DNA from: CALABS01 sp050260775
Lineage (GTDB): Bacteria; Pseudomonadota; Alphaproteobacteria; Rhodospirillales; Magnetospirillaceae
Direction of reading: 5' to 3'
Assembly (NCBI GenBank): GCA_050260775.1
Contig: JBLNCP010000019.1
Coordinates: 121,135-185,134, forward strand
Length of the DNA stretch: 64,000 nt
The notes below the pieces were generated by a model. That model saw only the letters and a program-made list of their open reading frames with translations. It searched no databases and was not told the DNA's origin. Numbering within the stretch: the first letter of the stretch is position 1; the number at the start of each line of letters is the position of its first letter. Positions 1-8,460 of the stretch are shown in pieces. The translations under genes and the position numbers were made by a program.

Positions 1-374
1 GCCTGCGCGTCTCGGCGCGCCGCAAGATGGAAGAGGCGGTGCTGACCACCGGCATTCCCCATCGCGGCCGCCCCGGCCAGGAGGTCTTCCTCAAGGAGCT
101 GACCGCGGTGATGAAGAGCACGGCGGGCGTGCGCCGCTTCGGCTCCGCCGCCCTCGATCTCGCCTATGTGGCGGCCGGTCGCTGCGACGGCTATTGGGAA
201 AGCGGCATCAAGCCGTGGGACATGGCGGCCGGCATCGTGCTGGTGCGCGAGGCGGGCGGCTACGTCACCGATTTCGAGGGCAAGGGCAACATGCTGGGCA
301 CCGGCGACGTGGTGGCGGCCAACGACCATCTGCAGCGGCCCTTGCTCAAGCTTCTGACTGACGCTCGGGGTTAA
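1..374 (+). CDS. suhB: Inositol monophosphatase family protein, C-terminal part (5' end cut by window)
   Basis: The open frame enters from the left edge (first full codon at base 3) and stops with TAA at 372-374. The visible part holds the family signature IKPWDMAAGIVLVREAGG, which carries a metal-binding aspartate in the WDxAAG motif, and the FGSAALDLAYVAAGR stretch before it. Members hydrolyse inositol 1-phosphate or related sugar phosphates with Mg2+; SuhB in proteobacteria also binds the NusA-containing transcription complex. The N-terminal metal site (usual DGT motif) lies outside the window, so activity cannot be judged. No terminator is seen between it and the next gene at 536. The family assignment is firm; the exact substrate is not. 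Confidence 0.9.
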   Translation, partial: LRVSARRKMEEAVLTTGIPHRGRPGQEVFLKELTAVMKSTAGVRRFGSAALDLAYVAAGRCDGYWESGIKPWDMAAGIVLVREAGGYVTDFEGKGNMLGTGDVVAANDHLQRPLLKLLTDARG

Positions 375-535
375 CTCCTCAAAAATTCCGACAAAGTTTC
401 GGCTTCCGACCGACAACTGGCCAGCCTGTGTCAAATAGCCACAGGCCGTGTCTTTTTCGGCATGCGAATGTTGTTCGCCGACTCGCCTTCAGTTAATCTT
501 CCGGCCAATGTGAAACGTACCAGGGGCTCGGTCAG

Positions 536-1681
536 ATGGTGAAGGCGACTTGGCGGGGCGCAGCGCTTGCCGCTTTGATGGCCTCGGTGGCTTTGCCGGC
601 CGCCGCGCAGATGGTGATCGGCGGCGAATCCCGCCCTAGCGTCGAGGTCAATTACTCGGTGCTCGACCGTCTTGGTCCCGAGCCGACCCTTGCCGACCGG
701 CTGAAGGGCCAGATGCCGCGTTCCGGCGCTCAGGTGGCGCCCGCCGGCCGCGCGGCGGCGTCGGGCCTCGCCTTCCATCCCTACAAGCCGGAAAAGGCGG
801 TCCGCAAGCATTCCGAAGCCTCGCCCAGCCATCGGACCAAGTCGGCTGCCGCCAAGCCAGCCGCCGCCAAGGTGGTGCACGCCCCCAAGCCGGCCGCGGT
901 GATCGAGGCCAAGGCCGAGGCGCCCAAGCCGGCGGCCGTGGCCCCCAAGGCCGAGAAGGCCCCCGCGGTTCCGCCCAAGGCCGAGGTTGCGGCGATGCCG
1001 GAGCCGGTCAAGCCGGCCGCTGGCCCGCAGGTGGCGCTGCCCGAAGTTGCCAAGCCGGCCCCGGTGGAGGTTGCGAAGGTCGAAGCGCCGAAGGCTGAAC
1101 CCGCCAAGCCCGAGCCCACCAAGCCCGAGCCCACCAAGCCCGAGCCCGCTCCCGCCGCCGCCGCTCCGGCGCCGCAGCCGGTCGCCGCGGCTCCGATGCC
1201 GCTGGCCCCGACCGCCGCGCCCGCGCCGACGCCGGTGCAGGCTTCCCCGGCGGCCCTGACGCCGCCGTCCGTGGCGCCGGCCGCTCCCGCCCCGGCCGCT
1301 CCTGCCCCGGCCGCTCCTGCCCAGGTCGCGTCCCTGGCCGCGCCGGCGGCTCCCGCCGTCACCTCGCGCGGCGACACCATGTCGATCCTGTTCACCGGCG
1401 ACAGCCCCAAGCTGCCGGACAGCGCCGCCGCCGACCTGCGCAAGCTCGCCGCGCGCATGGAAAAGGACGAGGCGCTGGCGCTCCAGCTCATGGCCTACGC
1501 CGACGGTGACGAAGCCAACGTCAGCAAGGCCCGCCGCCTGTCGCTGACCCGTGCCCTCGAGGTGCGCAAGTATCTGATGGAGCAGGGGGTCCGTTCGACC
1601 CGCATCGAGGTGCGGGCGCTCGGCAACAAGAGCGAGGGCGGTCCCGCCGACCGCGTCGACGCCGTGGTGGTGGGGCGCTAA
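536..1681 (+). CDS. Exported OmpA-domain protein with long Pro/Ala/Lys linker
   Basis: The 381-aa product starts with a Sec signal peptide ending near AAAQM (residue 25). Residues about 90-280 form a low-complexity Pro/Ala/Lys/Glu linker, including three tandem KPEPT units, long enough to span periplasm. The last 100 residues form an OmpA-like peptidoglycan-binding domain: a SILFTGDSPKLPDSAAADLRKLAARM strand-helix with a later SLTRALEVRKYLMEQGV helix and R-x-x-x-x-ALG. The canonical NRRVE end is replaced by DRVDAVVVGR. It precedes a MotA/TolQ-like channel and a MotB/OmpA-like protein on the same strand, so the three probably form one envelope unit. No specific family name is recognised. Confidence 0.8.
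   Translation: MVKATWRGAALAALMASVALPAAAQMVIGGESRPSVEVNYSVLDRLGPEPTLADRLKGQMPRSGAQVAPAGRAAASGLAFHPYKPEKAVRKHSEASPSHRTKSAAAKPAAAKVVHAPKPAAVIEAKAEAPKPAAVAPKAEKAPAVPPKAEVAAMPEPVKPAAGPQVALPEVAKPAPVEVAKVEAPKAEPAKPEPTKPEPTKPEPAPAAAAPAPQPVAAAPMPLAPTAAPAPTPVQASPAALTPPSVAPAAPAPAAPAPAAPAQVASLAAPAAPAVTSRGDTMSILFTGDSPKLPDSAAADLRKLAARMEKDEALALQLMAYADGDEANVSKARRLSLTRALEVRKYLMEQGVRSTRIEVRALGNKSEGGPADRVDAVVVGR
1106..1322 (+). repeat. Two clusters of 15-nt in-frame tandem repeats in the OmpA-protein linker
   Basis: AAGCCCGAGCCCACC units begin at 1106, 1121 and 1136 and encode KPEPT. A second 15-nt array near 1279-1322 (GGCCGCTCCTGCCCC type) encodes alternating Ala/Pro. Period of 15 keeps the frame, so copy-number change would only alter linker length. 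Confidence 0.8.
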
Positions 1682-1800
1682 GCCCCACCCTTGCCCGCTG
1701 GGAGAGGCATCCCAGCCTTCCGTCCGGCTGATGCTCCTGCCCCCGAATGGTCACATTTGGGCCGTACGCTGTCGTCGCGTTCGATCGTCGGAGCCTGCCC

Positions 1801-2940
1801 GTGACCACCAGCCGTCCCGCCCGTTACCTCCTGCGCATGGGGCTGTTCTTGGCTGCCGTCGCGCTGATCGCGGCGGCGCTGTCGCCCGGACTCGTCGCCG
1901 CCTTCCTCGCCAATCCCGCCCTCAACGGCCTGATCGTCGGCGTCTTCCTGGTTGGCATCGCCCTCAACTTCCGCCAGGTGCTGCTGCTCCGTCCCGAGGC
2001 GCAGTGGCTGGAAAGCTGGCGGCGCGGCCAGCCGGCGCTGTCCGGAGGGCGCCTCAGGCTGCTGGCGCCCATGGCCAACATGCTGGGCGAGCGGCGTGAC
2101 CGCGTCAGCCTGTCGGCCATGGCGTTGCGCTCGCTGCTCGATTCCATCGCCGCCCGCCTCGACGAGAGCCGCGAACTGGCGCGCTATTTCGTCGGGCTGC
2201 TGATCTTCCTCGGTCTGCTCGGCACCTTCTGGGGCCTGTCCCATACGGTCGGCTCCATCGGCGAGGTCATCCGCTCGCTGTCGGTCACCGGGGCCGACGC
2301 CGGGGCCGCCTTCGACGCCCTCAAGTCGGGACTGGAGAAGCCACTGTCGGGGATGGGCACCGCCTTCTCCACCTCGCTGTTCGGCCTTGCCGGCTCGCTG
2401 GTCCTGGGCTTCCTCGACCTGCAGGCCGGGCAGGCGCAGAACGCCTTCTACAACGAGCTCGAGGATTGGCTGGCCGGCCAGACCCGCCTGGGCGGCGGCG
2501 GTTCGCTGTCCGCCGAGGGCGACCAGCCGGTGCCGGCCTACCTGCAGGCCCTGCTGGAACAGACCGCCGATTCCCTCGACGAGCTCCAGCGCATCCTGGC
2601 CCGCGGCGAGGAAGGGCGCATCTCGACCAACACCAACATCCGGGCGCTGACCGACAAGCTGTCGACGCTGACCGACCACATGCGGGCCGAGCAGGCCCTG
2701 ATGATCAAGCTGGGCGAGAACCAGCTGGAAATGAAGACGCTGCTGGCGCGGGTGAGCGACAGCCCGCAGGCGGGCATGGACGAGACCACCCGCGCGCACA
2801 TCCGCAACATCGACAATGCCCTCGGCCGCCTGGTCGAGGAGACGGTGCAGAGCCGCGACGAGGTGGTGGCCGAACTGCGATCTGAATTCAAGCTGCTGGC
2901 GCGCACCATCGCCGCCGTGGCCGAGGACGCGGAGCGCTAG
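1801..2940 (+). CDS. MotA/TolQ/ExbB proton channel family protein with coiled-coil tail
   Basis: An integral membrane protein of 379 aa if started at the GTG at 1801; an upstream in-frame start at 1747 would add an unlikely soluble stretch before the first membrane segment. Hydrophobic segments lie near residues 12-33, 38-56 and, in the typical MotA/TolQ hairpin, around 128-145 and 190-213. The channel-domain hallmarks LGLLGTFWGLSHTVGSI and a Gly-rich TAFSTSLFGLAGSLVLGF are clear. The last 130 or so residues are charged and helical, an extension beyond TolQ or ExbB length. The next gene starts 3 bases after the stop and encodes a MotB/ZorB-like partner, so the pair is very likely a proton-driven complex in the inner membrane. 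What it energises is unknown. Confidence 0.85.
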   Translation: MTTSRPARYLLRMGLFLAAVALIAAALSPGLVAAFLANPALNGLIVGVFLVGIALNFRQVLLLRPEAQWLESWRRGQPALSGGRLRLLAPMANMLGERRDRVSLSAMALRSLLDSIAARLDESRELARYFVGLLIFLGLLGTFWGLSHTVGSIGEVIRSLSVTGADAGAAFDALKSGLEKPLSGMGTAFSTSLFGLAGSLVLGFLDLQAGQAQNAFYNELEDWLAGQTRLGGGGSLSAEGDQPVPAYLQALLEQTADSLDELQRILARGEEGRISTNTNIRALTDKLSTLTDHMRAEQALMIKLGENQLEMKTLLARVSDSPQAGMDETTRAHIRNIDNALGRLVEETVQSRDEVVAELRSEFKLLARTIAAVAEDAER

Positions 2941-2943
2941 GCC

Positions 2944-3942
2944 ATGGCGCTGGGTCGTCGCGTTCGCCGCAGCATCGATATCTGGCCGGGCTTCGTCGAC
3001 GCCCTGGCCACGCTGCTGATGGTCATCATCTTCGTGCTGCTGGTGTTCGTGCTGGCCCAGTTCTTCCTCGGCAATGCGCTGAGCGGACGCGACCAGGCGC
3101 TGTCGCAGCTCGGCCGCGAGCTGGCCGCCCTGACCGAACAGCTGTCGCTGGAAAAGAAGGCCAACGGCGATCTGCGGGCCGACCTGTCGCGCCTGTCGAG
3201 CGAGCTGCAATCCTCGGTCAGCGCCCGCGACGCGCTGGAGGCGCACAAGGCGGAGCTCGAACACCGGCTGGCGGAGGCGGGGGCTTCCCTCGATGCCGAG
3301 CGCAAGCTGTCCGAGGATGCCCGCGCCCAGGCCGCCCTGCTCGACCAGCAGATCGGCGAGCTCAGGAAGGAGCTGGAGCGGGTGGCGGCGGCGTTGGACG
3401 CCTCCGAGAAGACCGTGTCCGATCAGAAGGTGCAGATCGCCGACCTCGGCCAGCGCCTCAACCTCGCGCTGGCCAGCAAGGTCGAGGAGCTGAAGCGCTA
3501 CCGCTCCGAGTTCTTCGGCAAGCTGCGGCAGGTGCTGGGCAACCGCCCCGGCATCCGTGTCGAGGGCGACCGCTTCATCTTCCAGTCCGAGGTGCTGTTC
3601 GACACCGGCTCGGCCGAGATCGGCCTGGACGGCATCGAGCAGTTGCGCAGCCTGGCCAAGACCTTGAACGAGATCTCCAAGGACATCCCCAAGGAGGTCA
3701 ACTGGGTGCTCAGGGTCGACGGCCACACCGACCGCCGTCCCATCGCCGGGCGCTACGCCTCGAACTGGGAGCTGTCGACGGCGCGGGCCATCACCGTCGT
3801 CCGCACCCTGATCGCCAACGGCGTGCCGCCCGAGCGTCTGGCCGCCGCCGGCTTCGGCGAATTCCAGCCCCTCGACCCCGCCAACGGCGAGGAGGCGTGG
3901 GCCAAAAACCGGCGTATCGAACTACGCCTGGACCAGCGGTAG
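2944..3942 (+). CDS. MotB/OmpA-type peptidoglycan-binding partner of the proton channel
   Basis: The 332-aa protein has a short cytoplasmic N-terminus, then one membrane helix beginning WPGFVDALATLLMVIIFVLL. Asp19 in this segment is the expected proton-carrying aspartate of the MotB/ExbD/TolR family. Residues about 50-180 form a long coiled coil. The C-terminal third is an OmpA/MotB domain with FDTGSAEIGLDGIEQL, VDGHTDRRPI and KNRRIELRLDQR, all the classic peptidoglycan-binding motifs. It follows the MotA-like gene by 3 bases. The pair resembles stator-like housekeeping complexes of alphaproteobacteria. No flagellar gene is near, so a flagellar stator role is less likely. Confidence 0.88.
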   Translation: MALGRRVRRSIDIWPGFVDALATLLMVIIFVLLVFVLAQFFLGNALSGRDQALSQLGRELAALTEQLSLEKKANGDLRADLSRLSSELQSSVSARDALEAHKAELEHRLAEAGASLDAERKLSEDARAQAALLDQQIGELRKELERVAAALDASEKTVSDQKVQIADLGQRLNLALASKVEELKRYRSEFFGKLRQVLGNRPGIRVEGDRFIFQSEVLFDTGSAEIGLDGIEQLRSLAKTLNEISKDIPKEVNWVLRVDGHTDRRPIAGRYASNWELSTARAITVVRTLIANGVPPERLAAAGFGEFQPLDPANGEEAWAKNRRIELRLDQR

Positions 3943-4055
3943 GGCGCCAACCGCTGTCATTAACCCCTTGAATGTGATATACCTTATGGTGTCCGAGGGC
4001 TCTTGCCGGCTTCGGGCTGCCCGGGGGTATGGGCCAAGGGGAAGGTAGAGAGCGT

Positions 4056-7000
4056 ATGACTGAAGTGCTGTCGCTCGGCGGCGTCAAGTATTTGCTTTCC
4101 GCTGAAACGGTGGTCAACAAGACAACGGACGGTAACCAGGCCGGCGCGACTGTGGTCGCTCTCGCCGATGGGCGATTCGCCGTCACGTGGACAAGCGGCA
4201 CCACCATCTATACCACGGCGTTCGACGCTGATTTCACGGTCGGCGGCAACGAAGAGACCACTTTGTCGACCCAGGGATCGAAGGCGACCTCGCTTGCCCT
4301 CGACGATGGCGGCTACGTGGTGTTCTGGCGCGAGGCGACCTCGATCAAGGGGAAGCTGGTGGATTCCCAGGGCGGCGTCCATTCGCTGACCGGGGCCAAC
4401 AACATCGGGACGCCGCACGTGGCGGCGCTCAGCGACGGCGGCTTCGTCGTGGCGTGGACCCAGACCGACGGGTGTCACACGCTCAGCTACAATGCTGGTG
4501 GAACCACCCGCACGGCCGTGCTGAAGCTCGATGGCACCTCGCCGACCGACCTGTCGGTCGTCGGGCTGGCAGGCGGCGGTTACGCCCTGGCCTGGCAGGA
4601 AGGCTCCGACGTCGTGCTGCAGCGCTACGAGGGCAGCGGCAGCGCAAGCGGGGCCGCCGTGCGCCTGACCGCCAGCGGCGTGACCTGCCAAAAGCCCGTG
4701 CTGTTCCAGGCCGGCAGCGATCTGGGGCTTGCCTGGATGGAGACCGCCAACGGGGCGAACTCGATCCATTACGAGGTCTTCAAGTCGGACGGAACCGTCA
4801 AGGTCGCCGCCACCACGGTGGACACTTCGGGCACTCCCTCCCCGTCCAATCCCAACGCCATCGGCTTTGCCGACGGTACATTCATGCTGACCTGGAGCAG
4901 CGCCCAGAGCGACATCTGGACGACGCTGTACGCCCAGAAGTTCGGGGCGACCGGCGTCGCCAGCGGGACCGCCGCGGCGGTCAGCACCGATACCGGCATC
5001 ACCAACGGTTTTTCCACCGCCACCCTGCTCGACAACGGCAACATCTTCCTCGGCTGGGATTCGTCCCTGTCGGCGCCGGTGGACGGGGGCTACCCGTATA
5101 CCGACGGCGATGGAACCGCCGTCGTCGGACGGCTCATGGTGCTGGAGCATGCGCCGGTGGCCGCCGGCCCGGCCCCAGCGGTCGGTGTCACCCCCAACCA
5201 ATCCTTTTCGGTGTCGGTCGGGACCCTGTTTTCGGACACCGACATCGGTGACGAGCTGTCCTTCGATGCCGTCGTGGTGGTGAACGGCAACCAACAGGCG
5301 CTGCCGTCCTGGATTTCCCTCAGCCCGAGCGGGACGCTGACCGGCACGCCTCCGGCCGACTTCACCGGCACGCTCTCCATCCGCATCAAGGCCACCGACC
5401 TGGCCGCCGAATACGCGGTGTCGAGCCTGCTGCTCATGGCCAATGGCGGCGCCGGCGCCGACGTCATCACCGGCGGCGCCGGCGACGACACCATCGATGG
5501 CGGCGCCGGTGTCGACAAGATGACCGGCGGCAAGGGCAACGACGTCTACATCGTCGATTCCGCCAAGGACGCGGTGGTCGAAAAGGCGGGCGAAGGCGTC
5601 GACGAAGTGCGGGCCTCGGTCACCTACACGCTGGCGGCCAACGTCGAGAACCTCGTCCTGGCGGACGGCTTTGTCATCGATGGCACCGGCAATGCCCTCG
5701 ACAACGTCATCACCGGCAACACGCTCGCCAACAAGCTCGCCGGCTTGGCCGGCAACGACACGCTGATCGGCGGCGGCGGCAATGATTCGCTTGATGGCGG
5801 AGCGGGCTGCGACGTGGCCGTTTTTTCCGGAGACTCCACCGACTACACCGTCGCCTCCCTGGGCAGCGGCAAGTTCAGCGTCACCAGCAAGGTCGACGGC
5901 AGCGTCGCCACGGTGACGACCGTCGAGATCATCCGCTTTGACGACACCCAGATGGTGGTGGGGGCCGCCGTCCTGAACGGCACCGATGCCGACGACACCA
6001 TCATCGGCGGGGACGCTGCCGACACTCTGAAAGGCGGCGCGGGCGGAGACACCCTCGACGGCGGCGCCGGCGCCGACAACATGGCCGGCGGCCTGGGCGA
6101 CGACGTGTACGTCGTCGACAACGCCAAGGACAAGGTCGTCGAGGCGGCCGGCGAGGGGACGGACACGATCACTACGGCGCTCGGCGCGTTCACCCTCGAC
6201 AAGATCGCCAATGTCGAGAACCTGACCTATGTCGGCAGCGACGCCTTCTCCGGTGCGGGCAATGCGCTCAACAACGTGATCACGGGTGACGACGCCGGCG
6301 ACAAGCTGTCCGGTGGCGGCGGAGACGATACGCTGATCGGGCTGGGCGGGGACGACCTGCTGGAGGGCGGGATCGGGAGCGACACCCTCAGCGGCGGCAG
6401 TGGGACGGACATCGCCTATTACGGGGGGTCGAAGGTCGGCATCGTGGCCGACCTGGTGACGCTGTCGGTGCGCGACAGCGCCACGACCACCGACCGGCTG
6501 ATCTCGATCGAAGGGATTTACGGCTCGGCCGGGCCCGACGTGATCGGCGGCAATTCCGGCGCCAACCAGCTGTATGGCGCCGGGGGCAACGACACCATGC
6601 GGGGCGGCGCCGGCGACGATTATCTCTCGGGCGGTGCCGGCAATGACATCCTGCAGGGCGACGCCGGCAACGACGCCCTCGACGGCGGTGCCGGCAACGA
6701 CGTGTTCCTCTGGGGCGTCGGGGGGCTGGATGGCAACGTCACGGTGACTGACGGCGGAGGCACCGACATGCTGGCCGGCGTCTGGGCCCACCAGATGGAC
6801 GCCATGCAGGTCTACCGCAACGGCGCGGATCTGGTCTTCGCGCAGGAAAGCGGGAGCAGGTTGCGGATTGTCGGCGAGTTTGCCGGCAAGGCGCCGGTGG
6901 TGGAGACGGTCGCCTGGACCAATGACCGCGATGGTCTCACCCGCTCGATGACCGTCCTCACCACGGTGGTCGGCAAGGCGACGAACGATCTGATGGTCGG

Positions 7001-8402
7001 CACCGACGCGGCCGAGACCTTGAGCGGCAATGCCGGCGACGACGAGATCTGGGGCGGCAGCGGCGCCGACACCGTTGACGGGGGCGTCGGCCGGGACATG
7101 CTCCATGGCGGTGCGGGCAACGATGTGATTTATGGCGGCGAGGGCGACGACCTGCTGGTCGGCGACGGCGGCGACGACTGGCTGTTGGGCGGCGCCGGCA
7201 CCGATTGGGCCGGCTACATCGGGGCCACCGCCGGGGTTCAGGTCAATGCCGACAGCTCCGACCGGCAGATCGGCGAAATTCTCTATCAGGCCCACAAGGG
7301 GACAGGCGACGGGACCGACACCCTGGTCGACATTGAAGGGATCTGGGGGTCGCGCCATGACGATGTCCTGATCGGTGCGACCGTGATCGGCATGGACGGA
7401 GCCGACACCCTGGTTGGTCTCTCGGCGGGAGGATCGGTCGCCAGCTACGCCGACGACGCCTCCGGCATCATCGCCAACCTGACGTCGTCTTCGTTCACGG
7501 TGGGCGATGCCACCATTGCCGCGGACAGCGTCCAGGACGGCTGGGACGACATCGATACTCTGATCGGCATCAGCGGCATCATCGGATCGCGCTTCGACGA
7601 CATCATCAAGTTTGCCGAGGGCTGGGCCGCCGGCGGTCGCGGCGACGACACCATCACCGGCGACGGCGTCGATTCCCTGGTCTACTACGGCCTCGACGGC
7701 GAAACCTCGGGCGTGGTGGTCAACCTCGGTGCCACTCCGGTGACGGTGGGCGGCCAGACAGTCGTGAGCGGTACCGCCTTGGACGGCTCGGGCGGCGTCG
7801 ACGTCCTGAACGGCATCACCGGGGTCGTCGGCGGCAAGTACGCCGACGTGTTGGTCGGAAACGCCGGCGACAATCTGTTCGTGGGTGGCGGCGGCGCCGA
7901 TACCATTACCGGCGGAGCCGGCCACGACACCGTTGATTACAGCCGCGAGGCCGGAACCGGCGGGGTGGCCGTCAACCTCAGCGACACGGCCGTCAAGGTG
8001 GGCAAGGTCACCCTGCAGGCCGGGCAGGCGGTCGACAGTAGCGGCAAGATCGACCTGCTTTCGGGGATCGAGGAGATCCTCGGGACCTCGTTCAACGACG
8101 TGTTCGTCGGCGGCGCCGGGGCCGAGGTGTTCCGCGGCTTGCAGGGCGACGACACGATGACGGGCAAGGGCGGCGCCGACACCTTCGTTGTCGGTGTCGG
8201 CAAGGACGTGATCGCCGACTTCAACGCGGCCGAGGATCACGTCATCGTCACCGGCAGCGGGTGGACGCTGGATGAGATCCTGGCGCATACCGCGCAGGCC
8301 GGGGCCAATGTCGTCATCAGCCTGAGCGCCACCAACATCGTCACCCTCAACGGCGTGACGCTGTCCAACCTGACCACCGGATGGCTGTCGGTCGGTGAAT
8401 AA
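4056..8402 (+). CDS. RTX-repeat type I secretion substrate (1,448 aa)
   Basis: The ATG at 4056 is chosen over 4029 because a purine-rich GAAGGTAGAGAG lies just before it. There is no signal peptide, as expected for type I export. Residues about 20-370 contain about six loosely repeated blades of the kind DGGFVVAWTQ, likely a beta-propeller. Residues about 380-465 form an Ig-like He_PIG domain (LPSWISLSPSGTLTGTPP). From about 465 on there are many calcium-binding nonapeptides such as GGAGDDTIDGGAG and GGAGNDVIYGGEGDD, interrupted by four ~50-residue insertions of a VNL...VGG...GTD type. The end (DVIADFNAAEDHVIVTG and a hydrophobic beta tail) fits the uncleaved C-terminal secretion signal. No enzymatic domain is recognised; an adhesin or surface-layer role is plausible. 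The exporter genes follow convergently. Confidence 0.9.
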   Translation: MTEVLSLGGVKYLLSAETVVNKTTDGNQAGATVVALADGRFAVTWTSGTTIYTTAFDADFTVGGNEETTLSTQGSKATSLALDDGGYVVFWREATSIKGKLVDSQGGVHSLTGANNIGTPHVAALSDGGFVVAWTQTDGCHTLSYNAGGTTRTAVLKLDGTSPTDLSVVGLAGGGYALAWQEGSDVVLQRYEGSGSASGAAVRLTASGVTCQKPVLFQAGSDLGLAWMETANGANSIHYEVFKSDGTVKVAATTVDTSGTPSPSNPNAIGFADGTFMLTWSSAQSDIWTTLYAQKFGATGVASGTAAAVSTDTGITNGFSTATLLDNGNIFLGWDSSLSAPVDGGYPYTDGDGTAVVGRLMVLEHAPVAAGPAPAVGVTPNQSFSVSVGTLFSDTDIGDELSFDAVVVVNGNQQALPSWISLSPSGTLTGTPPADFTGTLSIRIKATDLAAEYAVSSLLLMANGGAGADVITGGAGDDTIDGGAGVDKMTGGKGNDVYIVDSAKDAVVEKAGEGVDEVRASVTYTLAANVENLVLADGFVIDGTGNALDNVITGNTLANKLAGLAGNDTLIGGGGNDSLDGGAGCDVAVFSGDSTDYTVASLGSGKFSVTSKVDGSVATVTTVEIIRFDDTQMVVGAAVLNGTDADDTIIGGDAADTLKGGAGGDTLDGGAGADNMAGGLGDDVYVVDNAKDKVVEAAGEGTDTITTALGAFTLDKIANVENLTYVGSDAFSGAGNALNNVITGDDAGDKLSGGGGDDTLIGLGGDDLLEGGIGSDTLSGGSGTDIAYYGGSKVGIVADLVTLSVRDSATTTDRLISIEGIYGSAGPDVIGGNSGANQLYGAGGNDTMRGGAGDDYLSGGAGNDILQGDAGNDALDGGAGNDVFLWGVGGLDGNVTVTDGGGTDMLAGVWAHQMDAMQVYRNGADLVFAQESGSRLRIVGEFAGKAPVVETVAWTNDRDGLTRSMTVLTTVVGKATNDLMVGTDAAETLSGNAGDDEIWGGSGADTVDGGVGRDMLHGGAGNDVIYGGEGDDLLVGDGGDDWLLGGAGTDWAGYIGATAGVQVNADSSDRQIGEILYQAHKGTGDGTDTLVDIEGIWGSRHDDVLIGATVIGMDGADTLVGLSAGGSVASYADDASGIIANLTSSSFTVGDATIAADSVQDGWDDIDTLIGISGIIGSRFDDIIKFAEGWAAGGRGDDTITGDGVDSLVYYGLDGETSGVVVNLGATPVTVGGQTVVSGTALDGSGGVDVLNGITGVVGGKYADVLVGNAGDNLFVGGGGADTITGGAGHDTVDYSREAGTGGVAVNLSDTAVKVGKVTLQAGQAVDSSGKIDLLSGIEEILGTSFNDVFVGGAGAEVFRGLQGDDTMTGKGGADTFVVGVGKDVIADFNAAEDHVIVTGSGWTLDEILAHTAQAGANVVISLSATNIVTLNGVTLSNLTTGWLSVGE

Positions 8403-8424
8403 GGCTGTCGGCTGATGGGAGCGG

Positions 8425-8448
8425 GCGGGAGGGCCGGGGCCCTCCCGC
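8425..8448. terminator. Bidirectional terminator between convergent RTX gene and hlyD
   Basis: Perfect 11-base arms (GCGGGAGGGCC at 8425-8435 and its complement at 8438-8448) separate the convergent stop codons at 8402 and 8461. The inner pairs would open to make a loop. Flanking T-runs are weak. Confidence 0.6.
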
Positions 8449-8460
8449 AATCCTTACCGC

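Noticed and set aside
1801..3942. Zorya anti-phage defence system
   Set aside because: Only a ZorA/ZorB-like architecture is present; no ZorC, ZorD or ZorE gene follows. The next gene is an RTX protein.
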